A DNA stretch of 64,000 nucleotides from Rubrivivax gelatinosus (GTDB taxonomy: Bacteria > Pseudomonadota > Gammaproteobacteria > Burkholderiales > Burkholderiaceae_C), in NCBI RefSeq assembly GCF_004340905.1, contig NZ_SLXD01000013.1:62001-126000 (forward strand), in the 5' to 3' direction. Shown here piece by piece: positions 18,426 through 26,657 of the stretch. Each line of letters begins with the position of its first letter. Position 1 is the first letter of the stretch. Below the pieces are notes generated by a model. It was not told where the DNA came from and did no database searches. It saw nothing but the letters and a program-made list of their open reading frames with translations. Both the position numbers and the translations under genes were made by a program.

Positions 18426-19916
18426 TCAGGTGGCCGCGTCGTCGAGCACGACGCGGTTCTTGCCGGCCGCCTTGGCATGCAGGCAGGCGCGCCCGGCGCG
18501 GTCGACCAGGGCGACCGGCGAATCGCCGGGTGCGGCGATCATCGCCACGCCGACGCTGACGGTGACCGGGATGCGGCGGCCGTCGGTGGCTTCGAAGCCG
18601 TGCGCACCGACGGCGCTGCGGATGCGCTCCATCACGCTCACCGCGGCCTCGGCGCCGGTGTCGGGCAGCACGACGCAGAACTCCTCCCCGCCGTATCGCG
18701 CCAGCCAGTCCACCAGGCGCACGTTGCCGCTGGCCAGCGCGGCGAAGTCGCGCAGCACGCCGTCGCCCGAAGGCCAGCCGTAACCCGCGTTGACGCCGTG
18801 GAAGTCGTCGATGTCCAGCAGCGCCAGCGCCAGCGGACGGCCGCTGCGCTGCGCCTGCGCGACCTCGCGCGCCAGGCGCTCGTCGAAGTAGCGCCGGTTG
18901 TGCGCGCCGGTCAGCGCGTCCTGCAGCGCCTGGCGGCGTGCCCCTTCGACCAGGCGCCGCCCCATGTCGCCGACGATGCGTGCCAGGCGGTCGCTGAACA
19001 CCTTGGTCACTTCGTTGAAACGCTCCAGGTCGGCGTCGATGTCGGGCACGACGTAGCCGCCGGCAGCGGTCTCGAAGCACATCAGCCGGTTGCGCCCGGC
19101 ACCCTTGGCCTCGTACATCGCCGCGTCGGCCTGGCGCATGACCTCGGCCTCGCTGAACCGCGGCTGCAGCACCGTCATGCCGGCGCTGGCGGTCAGCACG
19201 ATGCCGCGGCCGATCGAGGGCACCTGGATCGGCACGGACAGGCGCTTGAGCAAGCCCTGGGCGTCGTTGACCAGCGTCTGCAGGTCGTAGCGCGCCATCA
19301 GCAGCGCGAACTCGTCGCCCGAGACGCGGCCGATGCAGTCTTCGGGCGATGCGCCCGCCGCCAGCATCTCGGAGGCACTGCGCAGCAGCTGGTCGCCGAC
19401 GGCGTGGCCGAACTCGTCGTTCAGGCGCTTGAAGTGGTCCAGGTCGACCAGGACCAGGCCACGCACCTCGCCCGGCAGCATCTCCTCGAGCACCTTGCGC
19501 AGCCGCTGGCCGAAGGCGCGCCGGTTGAGCAGGCCGGTGACGACATCACGATGCAGCCAGGCCGAGTCGCGGTCGCGACGCGTCAGCCGCTCCAGCCGCG
19601 CAGCGACGTGGTGCGGCGACTGCGGCAGGCGCACGACTTCGTCGCGCAGGTCGCAGACCTGGAGCGCGATGGCCTCGGCGTCCCCGTCGTGAGCGAGCAC
19701 CAGCGTCGGACGCCGGTCGGCGGCGCAGGCAGCCCGCAGCGCGGCGGGATCGGCCAGCGAGGCGGTCGGCAGCACACGCAGATCGGCGGCCAGCCGGGGC
19801 GCCATGGCGAGCGTCTGTTCGATGACCGCGTAGCCCGCCTTGCGTAGCGCGTCCGCGCCCGGGTCGGCGTCGCGCGCGTCGTCCGGAACGATCCAGACGA
19901 TGGTTTCCAGTCCCAA
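18426..19916 (-). CDS. Tandem GGDEF-domain protein (putative diguanylate cyclase)
   Basis: A 496-residue cytoplasmic protein with an N-terminal region resembling a receiver or Rossmann fold (1-100, no recognisable phosphoacceptor), then two complete GGDEF domains. The first signature is SGDEF (199-203) and the second GGEEF (409-413). Metal-binding aspartates occur upstream of each (LVDLDHF and LLDIDDF). Two GGDEF domains in one chain is uncommon. The second looks competent for c-di-GMP synthesis and the first is a variant that may still be active. TTG 19916 is chosen because GGGAGG lies 5 nt before it; a TTG 8 codons upstream has no such signal. No EAL domain is present. Confidence 0.88.
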   Translation of the reverse strand: MGLETIVWIVPDDARDADPGADALRKAGYAVIEQTLAMAPRLAADLRVLPTASLADPAALRAACAADRRPTLVLAHDGDAEAIALQVCDLRDEVVRLPQSPHHVAARLERLTRRDRDSAWLHRDVVTGLLNRRAFGQRLRKVLEEMLPGEVRGLVLVDLDHFKRLNDEFGHAVGDQLLRSASEMLAAGASPEDCIGRVSGDEFALLMARYDLQTLVNDAQGLLKRLSVPIQVPSIGRGIVLTASAGMTVLQPRFSEAEVMRQADAAMYEAKGAGRNRLMCFETAAGGYVVPDIDADLERFNEVTKVFSDRLARIVGDMGRRLVEGARRQALQDALTGAHNRRYFDERLAREVAQAQRSGRPLALALLDIDDFHGVNAGYGWPSGDGVLRDFAALASGNVRLVDWLARYGGEEFCVVLPDTGAEAAVSVMERIRSAVGAHGFEATDGRRIPVTVSVGVAMIAAPGDSPVALVDRAGRACLHAKAAGKNRVVLDDAAT

Positions 19917-20267
19917 TCTGTCCTCCCGGGACGGCGCCAACGGACAAACGACGCGTCCGCCTCCGGGTGATCCGTCCCCGGCTGGATTCTGCCGAGGCAG
20001 GCCGTGGGCGCGCCTTGCGCCAGCACCGGGTAGGCAGCGGATCTTCCCCCCACGTCGGTGAGCGTTCTGGCGTCCTCGTGGATCAGTTCACACCGCCGCG
20101 CGCAGATGAGACTCGTGCGGCGAGGGGAAAAGCCGATCAGGACAATCTGGAATTCAAAACCCCCTAGCGCCACCGTGACCCGCGCCATCGACACCGCTTC
20201 CGGGAACCGGGCTTGCCTCGGGCCGCTGCCGGTGCCCGCCCAGGCATCGACAGGAAGGCACGGCGAG
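19917..20267. other. Divergent intergenic region, no gene seen
   Basis: This 351-bp stretch between the GGDEF gene and the lipoprotein hydrolase should hold both promoters. A relatively A/T-rich patch near 20125-20165 is the likeliest place. I see no convincing -35/-10 pair, operator palindrome or small gene. Confidence 0.5.
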
Positions 20268-21113
20268 ATGTCTCAGCTCAGGCGTTGGCTCGTACGCAGT
20301 CTGACCGTCGGACTGACCGGCTGCGCCAGCGTGCCCGGGCCGACCACCGGCGGCATCACCGCCGCGCCGGCACTGGACATCGGTGGCCGTTCCTACAACG
20401 CCGAATGGGCCCTGCCAGCGGGCGAGCCGAGTGCACTGCTGGTGCTGCAGCACGGCTTCACGCGCAGCTGCGCCAACCTGCGCGAGACGGCACGCCGCAT
20501 CGCCCGCCAGGGCCTGGCGACCTTGTGCATCGACGCCGACATGACGGGTGGCAACCCGGCGCTGGCCGACACCATGGCGACCGCGCTGCTGCAGACGATC
20601 CGCCTGCCCGATGGCCAGGCGCTGCCGCAGCGCATCGTCGTGGGCGGGCACTCGGCGGGCGCGGCCTTCGCCGCGCGCCTGGGCTGGCGGCTGGACGCCA
20701 TGGCGCCGCAGAGGCTGGCCGGAGCCCTGTTGCTGGACCCGGTGCCGGTGCGAGGTTTCACCGAGCAGCTGCGTGCGGTGTCGCAGGGCGGCCAGCGGCC
20801 CGTGCTCGCGATCGAAGCCGCCCCCAGCGGCTGCAATGCCGAGCAGCGCGCCGCGCCGGTGCTGGAGCTGCTGCGTGACGAGGCCCTGGCCGCCGGCCGC
20901 GACAGCGTGGTCGGCGTTCGCATGGGGGAGGGCTCGACCCACGTCGATGCCGAAGGCGAGGACAGCGACTGGGTCGGCCGCAGCTTCTGCGGCACACCGC
21001 GTGCGGCGAACGTCGAACGGGTGCGCACGCTGGCCTCCGGCTGGGCCGCCGAAGTTGCTGCGGGACGGATCCCTGCTCCCGAAGCCCGGGCCGCGGTCGA
21101 ACCTCTTCGCTGA
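20268..21113 (+). CDS. Lipoprotein with alpha/beta-hydrolase fold
   Basis: A 281-residue protein with a lipoprotein signal (LTGC, lipidated Cys19). It has an oxyanion-type QHGFTR segment (61-66) and an intact nucleophile elbow GGHSAG with Ser129. A late His (TRP-free STHVD segment) may complete the triad. It resembles chlorophyllase/PET-hydrolase-like serine hydrolases in general layout only, and the substrate is unknown. AGGAAGG precedes the ATG. It stands alone, followed by the DnaA-box-rich non-coding stretch. Confidence 0.8.
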   Translation: MSQLRRWLVRSLTVGLTGCASVPGPTTGGITAAPALDIGGRSYNAEWALPAGEPSALLVLQHGFTRSCANLRETARRIARQGLATLCIDADMTGGNPALADTMATALLQTIRLPDGQALPQRIVVGGHSAGAAFAARLGWRLDAMAPQRLAGALLLDPVPVRGFTEQLRAVSQGGQRPVLAIEAAPSGCNAEQRAAPVLELLRDEALAAGRDSVVGVRMGEGSTHVDAEGEDSDWVGRSFCGTPRAANVERVRTLASGWAAEVAAGRIPAPEARAAVEPLR

Positions 21114-21697
21114 ACGCAGTTCGTGGCGCCGCGCACGGCAGGTGCAGGCCCGCACGCGGCGCGACTGTTATTCAATAGCAATGCTGTATATCTCAGTAGT
21201 GGTCGTAGTAGAGGCCGCCCCCGTCTGGGGACAAGCCTCGAAAGCGTTTGAAGATCAAGGGCTTGCACGCTCGTGAACGCTGTGGGCCACCCCCCGTACG
21301 GCGGCGCACGCGTTTCTGGACAACCTGCCGGCGCTTGTCGGAACTGTGGATAAGTGCCTGCTTGCGCAAAAGTTATCCCCAACGTTGTCCACGGCGTGGG
21401 TTTTGTTGTGGACAGCTTGTGAGCAAGCGGCAGCGGCCCGCGGCGCAGGGCGTCTCGCGGGGGGACCAGGCTTGTCGGGGGGGCGGAAAAAACGGCTGTC
21501 GAGGCTGACGGCGCATCGGACCCGGCGCCCCATCCGTGGGTAGCGGGCGGTGGCAGGCGCCGTGCGGCGCTGGGGTCAGTCGCTGACCTTAGCAGGCTTT
21601 GGCCCCTTGGGCGAGCCTTGATGCCACGGGGCGCTCGGACACCTTGCGCGGCTACGCGCGAGGTTCAGAATGGGTTCGTCGAAGAGGAGTACGAACG
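21114..21697. other. 584-bp non-coding region, origin-like
   Basis: The longest gene-free stretch in the window. It begins with a locally A/T-rich segment (about 21166-21213), holds the DnaA-box cluster, then continues as GC-rich DNA into the promoter of the next gene. I see no tRNA, small ORF or terminator with a T-run in it. Confidence 0.55.
21226..21415. other. Cluster of DnaA-box-like 9-mers (candidate replication origin)
   Basis: One perfect DnaA box (TGTGGATAA, 21345-21353, minus orientation) and one single-mismatch box (TTATCCCCA, 21373-21381) are accompanied by two-mismatch boxes at 21226-21234, 21315-21323, 21385-21393 and 21407-21415. Four lie within 71 bp, in both orientations. 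A locally A/T-rich segment lies about 15-60 bp to the left. mnmG/rsmG/parAB, commonly near oriC in Burkholderiales, are 22-29 kb away. dnaA itself is not adjacent, so an alternative is a DnaA-binding regulatory cluster. Confidence 0.5.
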
Positions 21698-22024
21698 ATG
21701 AAAGCGCAAGTCCAGACCCCAGCACGATTCGTGGCCCCGAAGCTCGAGGAGGACCTGTCGCTGGATGCCACGCCGCCCGGCGATGGCGAGATCGTTCAGC
21801 GTCCGGATGGCTGGTACTGGCTGGCCGCGACGGGCCGCCAGGAGTTCGGCCCCTACGACAGCGAGGACGACGCGCTGCAGGCGATGGAAGCGGCCTGTGA
21901 CGGCGAGATCGAACCCGGCGAGACGCTCTTCGAGGCCGAGCAGGAGCTCGGCATCGCCGACTGGCTGGATCCGGACACCGGTGAGCCCGCCGAAGGCGTG
22001 CACACCCGTCTCGAGGATCACTGA
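21698..22024 (+). CDS. Small acidic conserved-looking hypothetical protein
   Basis: A 108-residue acidic protein without signal peptide or membrane segment. The middle (RPDGWYWLAATGRQEFGPYD, then an acidic helix) resembles a compact domain of the kind seen in uncharacterised Burkholderiales proteins. GAGGAG lies 8 nt before the ATG, supporting a real gene. Function unknown. It converges with the DUF924 gene. Confidence 0.7.
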   Translation: MKAQVQTPARFVAPKLEEDLSLDATPPGDGEIVQRPDGWYWLAATGRQEFGPYDSEDDALQAMEAACDGEIEPGETLFEAEQELGIADWLDPDTGEPAEGVHTRLEDH

Positions 22025-22031
22025 CCCGGGA

Positions 22032-22592
22032 TCAGAAACCCGCGCCTGGCTGGGCCAGGTACTCCTGTTCGGCGGCCGTGCTGGCGCGGCCGAGCACCGC
22101 GTTGCGATGGGGGAAGCGGCCGAAACGCTGGATCACGTCGCGATGGCGGTGCGCATAGTCGAGGGCGTCGGCCAGCCGTTCGTCCTCGGCGGCCAGCAGG
22201 CTGAACAGGCGAACCGATTCATCCTGCATCGCCAGGCTCTCGGCGTGTTCGAACGGCAGGTAGGCGAACCAGCGTTCGATCGTCGTCAGCGCCCGGTCGG
22301 CGCCGCTGGCGACCAGCGCCTGTGCCAGCGCCAGGGCTCTCGCGTCGCCGGCAAAGGCACGCGGCTGGCCGCGCAGGGCGTTGCGCGTGAACTGGTCCAG
22401 CAGCAGGATCTCCGCCAGCGGCACGGCTGCCCACTCGGCCGGCAGCGTGCCGGCGAGCGCCGCCTCGATGTCGGCGCCGAAACGCCCGGCGACGAGGCGG
22501 TCGAAGGCGTCGCTCTTGCGAAACCAGTCGGCCCGCACCGCATGCGGCGGCGGGCCGAACCAGAACTCGAGCGTGGCGGCCGGGGTGTTTAT
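22032..22592 (-). CDS. DUF924-family protein with apparent ATA start
   Basis: A 186-residue protein matching DUF924: the opening ATLEFWFG, a central LLLDQFTRNALRG, and a C-terminal FGRFPHRNAVLGR. Function is not established. No ATG, GTG or TTG exists in this frame near the expected N-terminus. The only codon giving the normal family length is ATA at 22592-22590, inside ATAA, which is also the stop (TAA) of the polyamine-binding gene upstream. An ATGA overlap with one G-to-A change would explain it. Translation by coupling from ATA, a sequence error, or a recently weakened gene are all possible. Confidence 0.8.
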   Translation of the reverse strand: MNTPAATLEFWFGPPPHAVRADWFRKSDAFDRLVAGRFGADIEAALAGTLPAEWAAVPLAEILLLDQFTRNALRGQPRAFAGDARALALAQALVASGADRALTTIERWFAYLPFEHAESLAMQDESVRLFSLLAAEDERLADALDYAHRHRDVIQRFGRFPHRNAVLGRASTAAEQEYLAQPGAGF

Positions 22593-23707
22593 CGCGACCC
22601 CGCCTTGAAGGCCGTGAAGATGCGCGTCTGCACGCGGCGGATGTCCTGCGGCACGGCGTCCGGCGAGCTCAGCTTCTTCATGTCCTCGGCCGACAGGAAG
22701 ACCGTCGGGTTGGACGCCACTTCCTTCTTCACGAACTTCTTCGACGCCGCGTTCGGGTTGGCGTAGAAGACCTTGTTCGTCAGGCTGGCGTGCACCTCGG
22801 GGCGCAGGATGTAGTTGATGAAGAGGTGCGCGTTCTTCGGGTGCTCGGCGTCCTTGGGGATGGCCATCGAGTCGAAGAACATCGTCGCGCCGCTCGGCGG
22901 GATCAGCACCTGGATGTCGACGCCGGTCTTGCTGTCGATCGCACGCTGGCGTGCGATGTTCATGTCGCCGGCGTAGCCCATCACCAGGCACAGCGAGCCG
23001 TTGGCCATCTCGTCGATGTAGCCCGACGAGGAGAAGCGCGTGATGTTCGGGCGCGCCTTGGCGAGCACCTCGCGCGCGGCGTCATAGTCCTTGGCGTTCT
23101 TGCTGTAGGCCGGCTTGCCGGCGTAGATCATCGCCACCGGCATCACTTCGGAGGCCGAATCGAGCATGCTGACGCCGCAGCCCTTCAGCTTGCTGGCGTA
23201 CTCGGGCTTGAACAGCAGGTCCCAGGCGTTGGCCGGCATCGGCGTCGCGCCCAGCGCGGCCTTGACCTTCTTGACGTTGATGCCGACGGTCACGTAGCCC
23301 CAGAGCCAGTCGACGAGGTACTGGTTGCCCGGGTCGACCTTGGCCATCTGCTCGAGCACCGCCGGGTCCAGGTTCTTCCAGTTCGGCAGCAGCGACTTGT
23401 CGAGCTTCTGGAACAGGCCGCCTTCGATCTGAGCCTTCGCGAAGTGCGCGCCCGGCACGACGATGTCGTAGCCCGTCTTGCCGGCCACCAGCTTGGCGTG
23501 AAGGATCTCGTTGCTGTCGAAGATGTCGTACCGGACCTTGATGCCGGTTTCCTTCTCGAAGTTCTTGAGCGTGTCTTCGGCGATGTACTCGGCCCAGTTG
23601 TAGATGTTCAGGACCTTGGGTTCGGTGTTCTGCGCGCCCGCGGCGAAAGCCACGGTGGCGGCGCCGACGGCGAGCAGCGAACGCAGGACACGGGAAGTGC
23701 GGGACAT
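22589..23707 (-). CDS. Polyamine ABC transporter periplasmic binding protein (PotF-like)
   Basis: A 372-residue solute-binding protein for putrescine or related polyamines. A signal peptide (1-25, ending AAGAQ) is followed by LNIYNWAEYIAEDTLKNFEK, typical of PotF/SpuD. The segments LVAGKTGYDIVVPG and VDWLWGYVTVGINV are conserved ligand-cleft regions. GGAGG lies before the ATG. No permease or ATPase genes are adjacent, so it either works with a transporter elsewhere or is an orphan receptor. Its stop overlaps the DUF924 start. Confidence 0.93.
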   Translation of the reverse strand: MSRTSRVLRSLLAVGAATVAFAAGAQNTEPKVLNIYNWAEYIAEDTLKNFEKETGIKVRYDIFDSNEILHAKLVAGKTGYDIVVPGAHFAKAQIEGGLFQKLDKSLLPNWKNLDPAVLEQMAKVDPGNQYLVDWLWGYVTVGINVKKVKAALGATPMPANAWDLLFKPEYASKLKGCGVSMLDSASEVMPVAMIYAGKPAYSKNAKDYDAAREVLAKARPNITRFSSSGYIDEMANGSLCLVMGYAGDMNIARQRAIDSKTGVDIQVLIPPSGATMFFDSMAIPKDAEHPKNAHLFINYILRPEVHASLTNKVFYANPNAASKKFVKKEVASNPTVFLSAEDMKKLSSPDAVPQDIRRVQTRIFTAFKAGSR

Positions 23708-23750
23708 GAGGGCTTTCCTCCGGAGCGGGTGAGGGCCAGACGGGAACGGT

Positions 23751-24224
23751 TCAGGCCGGATTTTGGCCGACCGCCGGCTCGCGCCTCTTGAACATCGCCC
23801 AACCTTCCATGGACATCACCGCTTCGTCGCGCTGGTTCGACACGGTCCAGGTCGATCGCACCAGGCCGACCGTCGGCCGGCTGGCCATCGGGCGGGCCTC
23901 GGTGACTTCCATGCGCACCTTCAGCGTGTCGCCCGGGTAGACCGGCTTCATCCAGCGGATGTTCTCCAGCCCGGGCGAGCCCAGGCTGGCGGCGTCGAGC
24001 AGGTACTCGTCGCACATCATGCGCATCGTCATCGCCGCGGTGTGCCAGCCGCTGGCGCACAGGCCCTTGAACAGCGAGTGTTTTGCCGCCTCCTCGTCGA
24101 GGTGGAAGGGCTGCGGGTCGAACTGGCGCGCGAACTCGACGATCGCCTCGCGGCTGACGGTGGTGGCGCCGAACTCGCGCACGGTGCCGGCGGGGAAGTC
24201 TTCCCAGTGATAACGCTTGTCCAT
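23751..24224 (-). CDS. MaoC-like (R)-specific enoyl-CoA hydratase-type protein
   Basis: A 157-residue hot-dog-fold protein. The catalytic Asp-His dyad of R-hydratases is present in RQFDPQPFHLDEE, followed by the GLCASGWH segment. Such proteins hydrate enoyl-CoAs in beta-oxidation, polyhydroxyalkanoate or acyl-CoA catabolism. No acyl-CoA neighbours indicate which. It lies 43 bp upstream of the polyamine-binding gene on the same strand and is divergent from the NnrU gene. Confidence 0.88.
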   Translation of the reverse strand: MDKRYHWEDFPAGTVREFGATTVSREAIVEFARQFDPQPFHLDEEAAKHSLFKGLCASGWHTAAMTMRMMCDEYLLDAASLGSPGLENIRWMKPVYPGDTLKVRMEVTEARPMASRPTVGLVRSTWTVSNQRDEAVMSMEGWAMFKRREPAVGQNPA

Positions 24225-24287
24225 GCGGGGCAGGATAGCGGCCGTGGGGCGACAATGCCGCCGCCTTTCGACTCTCTCCTGTCACCC

Positions 24288-24866
24288 ATGACGCAACTGA
24301 TCCTGGGCCTCGTGCTGTTCCTGGGCGCGCATTCGGTGCGCATCTACGGCGAAGACTGGCGCACGCGTTTGCGTGCGCGGCTGGGCGAGAACGGCTTCAA
24401 GGGCCTGTACTCGGTGCTGTCGCTGCTCGGCCTGGTGCTGATCGTGCGTGGCTACGGCGACGCTCGGCTGGACCCGGTGGCGCTGTGGACGCCGATGCTC
24501 TGGACGCGCCACCTGGCCTCGCTGCTGGTGCTCGTCGCCTTCATCCTGAACTTCGCCGCCTACGTGCCCGGCAACCAGATCAAGGCGAAGCTGCACCACC
24601 CGATGATCCTCGGCGTCAAGGTCTGGGCCTTCGCCCACCTGCTGGCCAACCACACGCTGGCCGACCTGGTGCTGTTCGGCAGCTTCCTCGTCTGGGCGCT
24701 GCTGGACTACCGCGCCGCGCGCCGGCGCGACGCCCGCACGGGCACGGTCTACGCGCCCGGCCGGCTGTCGATGACGCTGGTGACGGTGGCCGTCGGCGTG
24801 GCCGGCTGGGCCGTGTTCGCGTTCTGGCTGCACGCCTGGCTGTTCGGGGTGCGGCCGCTGGGCTGA
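24288..24866 (+). CDS. NnrU-family integral membrane protein
   Basis: A 192-residue membrane protein with about five hydrophobic helices (near 3-20, 42-58, 70-92, 115-140, 160-185) and the NnrU features LGAHSVRIYGEDWR at the start and KLHHPMILGVKVWAFAHL in the middle. NnrU proteins occur near denitrification genes and in 15-cis-zeta-carotene-isomerase-like families, but no such genes are here. ATG 24288 starts directly at the first helix. Confidence 0.87.
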   Translation: MTQLILGLVLFLGAHSVRIYGEDWRTRLRARLGENGFKGLYSVLSLLGLVLIVRGYGDARLDPVALWTPMLWTRHLASLLVLVAFILNFAAYVPGNQIKAKLHHPMILGVKVWAFAHLLANHTLADLVLFGSFLVWALLDYRAARRRDARTGTVYAPGRLSMTLVTVAVGVAGWAVFAFWLHAWLFGVRPLG

Positions 24867-25025
24867 AGCGCGCCTGCCGGCGGCGGGGTGACCGCCGTGT
24901 GAACAATTCACCACCCGTTCGGGGGGCCGGGCCGCTCAAAGCGCGGTATCCGGACTTCCGGGTGATGGCCGCCAGGGCCTCGTCGCGTCACGATGCGTGT
25001 GTACGAATCGCTTGAGGGGGCGACG

Positions 25026-25253
25026 ATGTCCACGGGCTTCTTTCCTCGCCGGCGCGGCCGGTCGGCGGACCTGCCGAACTCGTTGAACGAACTGCCGGCC
25101 CGGGGGGCTGCGCCGGCCTGCGGCTGGTACGAGTCCAGTCTGGAGCTGATGCAGGGGCTGGCGGTCACCGAACACGCCGGTCTCGACGAGCTCTTCCCGC
25201 CAGAGGCGCCGGATCCGGCCGCATCGGCCCGCCCGGCGGCCACCGGCGGCTGA
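25026..25253 (+). CDS. Small hypothetical protein
   Basis: A 75-residue protein. The centre, CGWYESSLELMQGLAV, resembles a recurring motif (W-[FY]-[ED]-S-S-x-E-L-x-x-G-L) in small Burkholderiales proteins of unknown function; that recollection is the only family evidence. GAGGGGG lies 5 nt before ATG 25026, better than an in-frame ATG 11 codons upstream. The tail is Ala/Pro-rich. Function unknown. Confidence 0.6.
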   Translation: MSTGFFPRRRGRSADLPNSLNELPARGAAPACGWYESSLELMQGLAVTEHAGLDELFPPEAPDPAASARPAATGG

Positions 25254-25377
25254 CGCTTCGTCGCTGCGGCAGGCAGTTCGTCGCCTGCCGGTGCCGGCCG
25301 TCGCACGGCGCTCGCGGCGCCTGGGGGCGCTGCCTACAGTGGACTCCATCGCAGCACGTCACCCCAAGGAGCCCACG

Positions 25378-25527
25378 ATGAACACCCGCTTCGCCCCCCG
25401 CCTGATCGCGCTGGCCAGCGCGGCCTTCTTCACCGTCGTGATGCTCTCGGGCATCGACTCGCTGGCCGCCGCCGACGGCGCCTCGGCCTACATCGCGCAG
25501 AGCGCTGCGGCCGCGCCCCGCGCCTGA
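25378..25527 (+). CDS. Small single-span membrane or exported peptide
   Basis: A 49-residue protein: a short basic N-terminus (MNTRFAPR), one hydrophobic helix (about 9-26), then a small Ala/Ser-rich tail. AAGGAG lies 6 nt before the ATG and a strong intrinsic terminator follows 17 bp after the stop, so this looks like a free-standing expressed small gene. I do not recognise a family. Confidence 0.68.
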   Translation: MNTRFAPRLIALASAAFFTVVMLSGIDSLAAADGASAYIAQSAAAAPRA

Positions 25528-25543
25528 GCCTGCGCCCCTCGGC

Positions 25544-25573
25544 AACGCCCGGCCCCGGCCGGGCGTTCGTCTT
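25544..25573 (+). terminator. Intrinsic terminator of the small-peptide gene
   Basis: AACGCCCGGCC (25544-25554) pairs perfectly with GGCCGGGCGTT (25557-25567), followed by CGTCTTT. It ends the transcript of the 49-residue protein before the amino-acid-binding gene. Confidence 0.75.
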
Positions 25574-25661
25574 TCCGGGGCCCGATCTCCGCGTTCGTGC
25601 GGAGCGACAGTGGCCGGCGCTTTGCTTAGCCTGGGCTCCACCCCGTCAAGGAGCCTCGTCC

Positions 25662-26549
25662 ATGCCCCAGATCGTGCGCCCGCTCGCCGTCCTCGCCCTG
25701 GCCCTCGCCGCGTCGGCCGCTTCCGCCCAGTCCACGCTGGACAAGGTCAAGGCCAGCGGGGCGATCGGCGTCGCCTACCGCGAGTCCTCGATCCCGTTCT
25801 CCTACCTCGACGACAAGGCGCAGCCGGTGGGTTTCGGCTTCGAGATCTGCGGCCGCATCGTCGACGAGGTGAAGAAGGCCACCGGCCGTCCCGACCTGAA
25901 GCTCAACCTTCAGTCGGTGACCAGCGCCAACCGCATCCCGCTGCTGGTCAACGGCACGATCGACATCGAGTGCGGCTCGACGACCAACAACAGCGACCGG
26001 GCGAAGCAGGTCGCCTTCGCGATCAACTACTTCTACACCGGCACGCGTTTCCTGGTGCGCAGCGATTCGGGCATCAAGTCGCTCGCCGACCTGCACGGCA
26101 AGGTGCTGGTGTCGACCACCGGCACCACCAATTTCCGCATCCTGCGCACGCTGATCAGCGAGAACAAGCTGCCGATCGAGCTGATCGGCGCCAAGGACCA
26201 CGCCGAGGCCGCGCTGCTGGTGCAAAGCGGCCGCGCCGCGGCCTTCGGCATGGACGACATCCTGCTCTACGGCTTGCGCGCGAGTTCGGCCAACCCGGCG
26301 GAGCTGGCGGTCGTCGGCGAGGCGATCCAGGTCGAGCCCTACGCGATCATGCTGCGCAAGGACGACCCGGCGTTCAAGCAACTGGTCGACGGCGTGCTCG
26401 CCGGGCTGATGAAGAGCGGCGAGTTCGAGAAGCTCTACCGCAAGTGGTTCCTGTCGGCGATCCCGCCCAAGGGCATCGTGCTCAACGCACCGATGGGCAA
26501 GGAACTGCAGGACAACCTGAAGGCGCTGTCGGACAAGCCTGCCACCTGA
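25662..26549 (+). CDS. Amino-acid ABC transporter substrate-binding protein (glutamate/aspartate GltI-like)
   Basis: A 295-residue periplasmic binding protein with a signal peptide ending ASAQ (about residue 22). The body matches SBP_bac_3 proteins for acidic amino acids: VAYRESSIPFSYLDD, a cleft region with ANRIPLLVNGTIDIECGSTT, and FGMDDILLYGL. AAGGAG precedes the ATG. Permease and ATPase genes are not adjacent; the next gene is unrelated. Ligand assignment is by family resemblance only. Confidence 0.92.
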   Translation: MPQIVRPLAVLALALAASAASAQSTLDKVKASGAIGVAYRESSIPFSYLDDKAQPVGFGFEICGRIVDEVKKATGRPDLKLNLQSVTSANRIPLLVNGTIDIECGSTTNNSDRAKQVAFAINYFYTGTRFLVRSDSGIKSLADLHGKVLVSTTGTTNFRILRTLISENKLPIELIGAKDHAEAALLVQSGRAAAFGMDDILLYGLRASSANPAELAVVGEAIQVEPYAIMLRKDDPAFKQLVDGVLAGLMKSGEFEKLYRKWFLSAIPPKGIVLNAPMGKELQDNLKALSDKPAT

Positions 26550-26657
26550 ACCCTGCGGCGCCGACACCACGGCGTTACCGGCGTTCGCATGCCGGCAACG
26601 CGGCTGGGCGATGATGTCGCCCTGGCCGGCCGTGGCGCCGGCGCCCAGGAGAACTCG

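Noticed and set aside
24899..24911. GTGAA-CAA-TTCAC palindrome resembling a CRP or Fnr site between the NnrU gene and a small ORF
   Set aside because: Half-site spacing is wrong for CRP (TGTGA-N6-TCACA) and the core does not match the FNR box; it may be chance.
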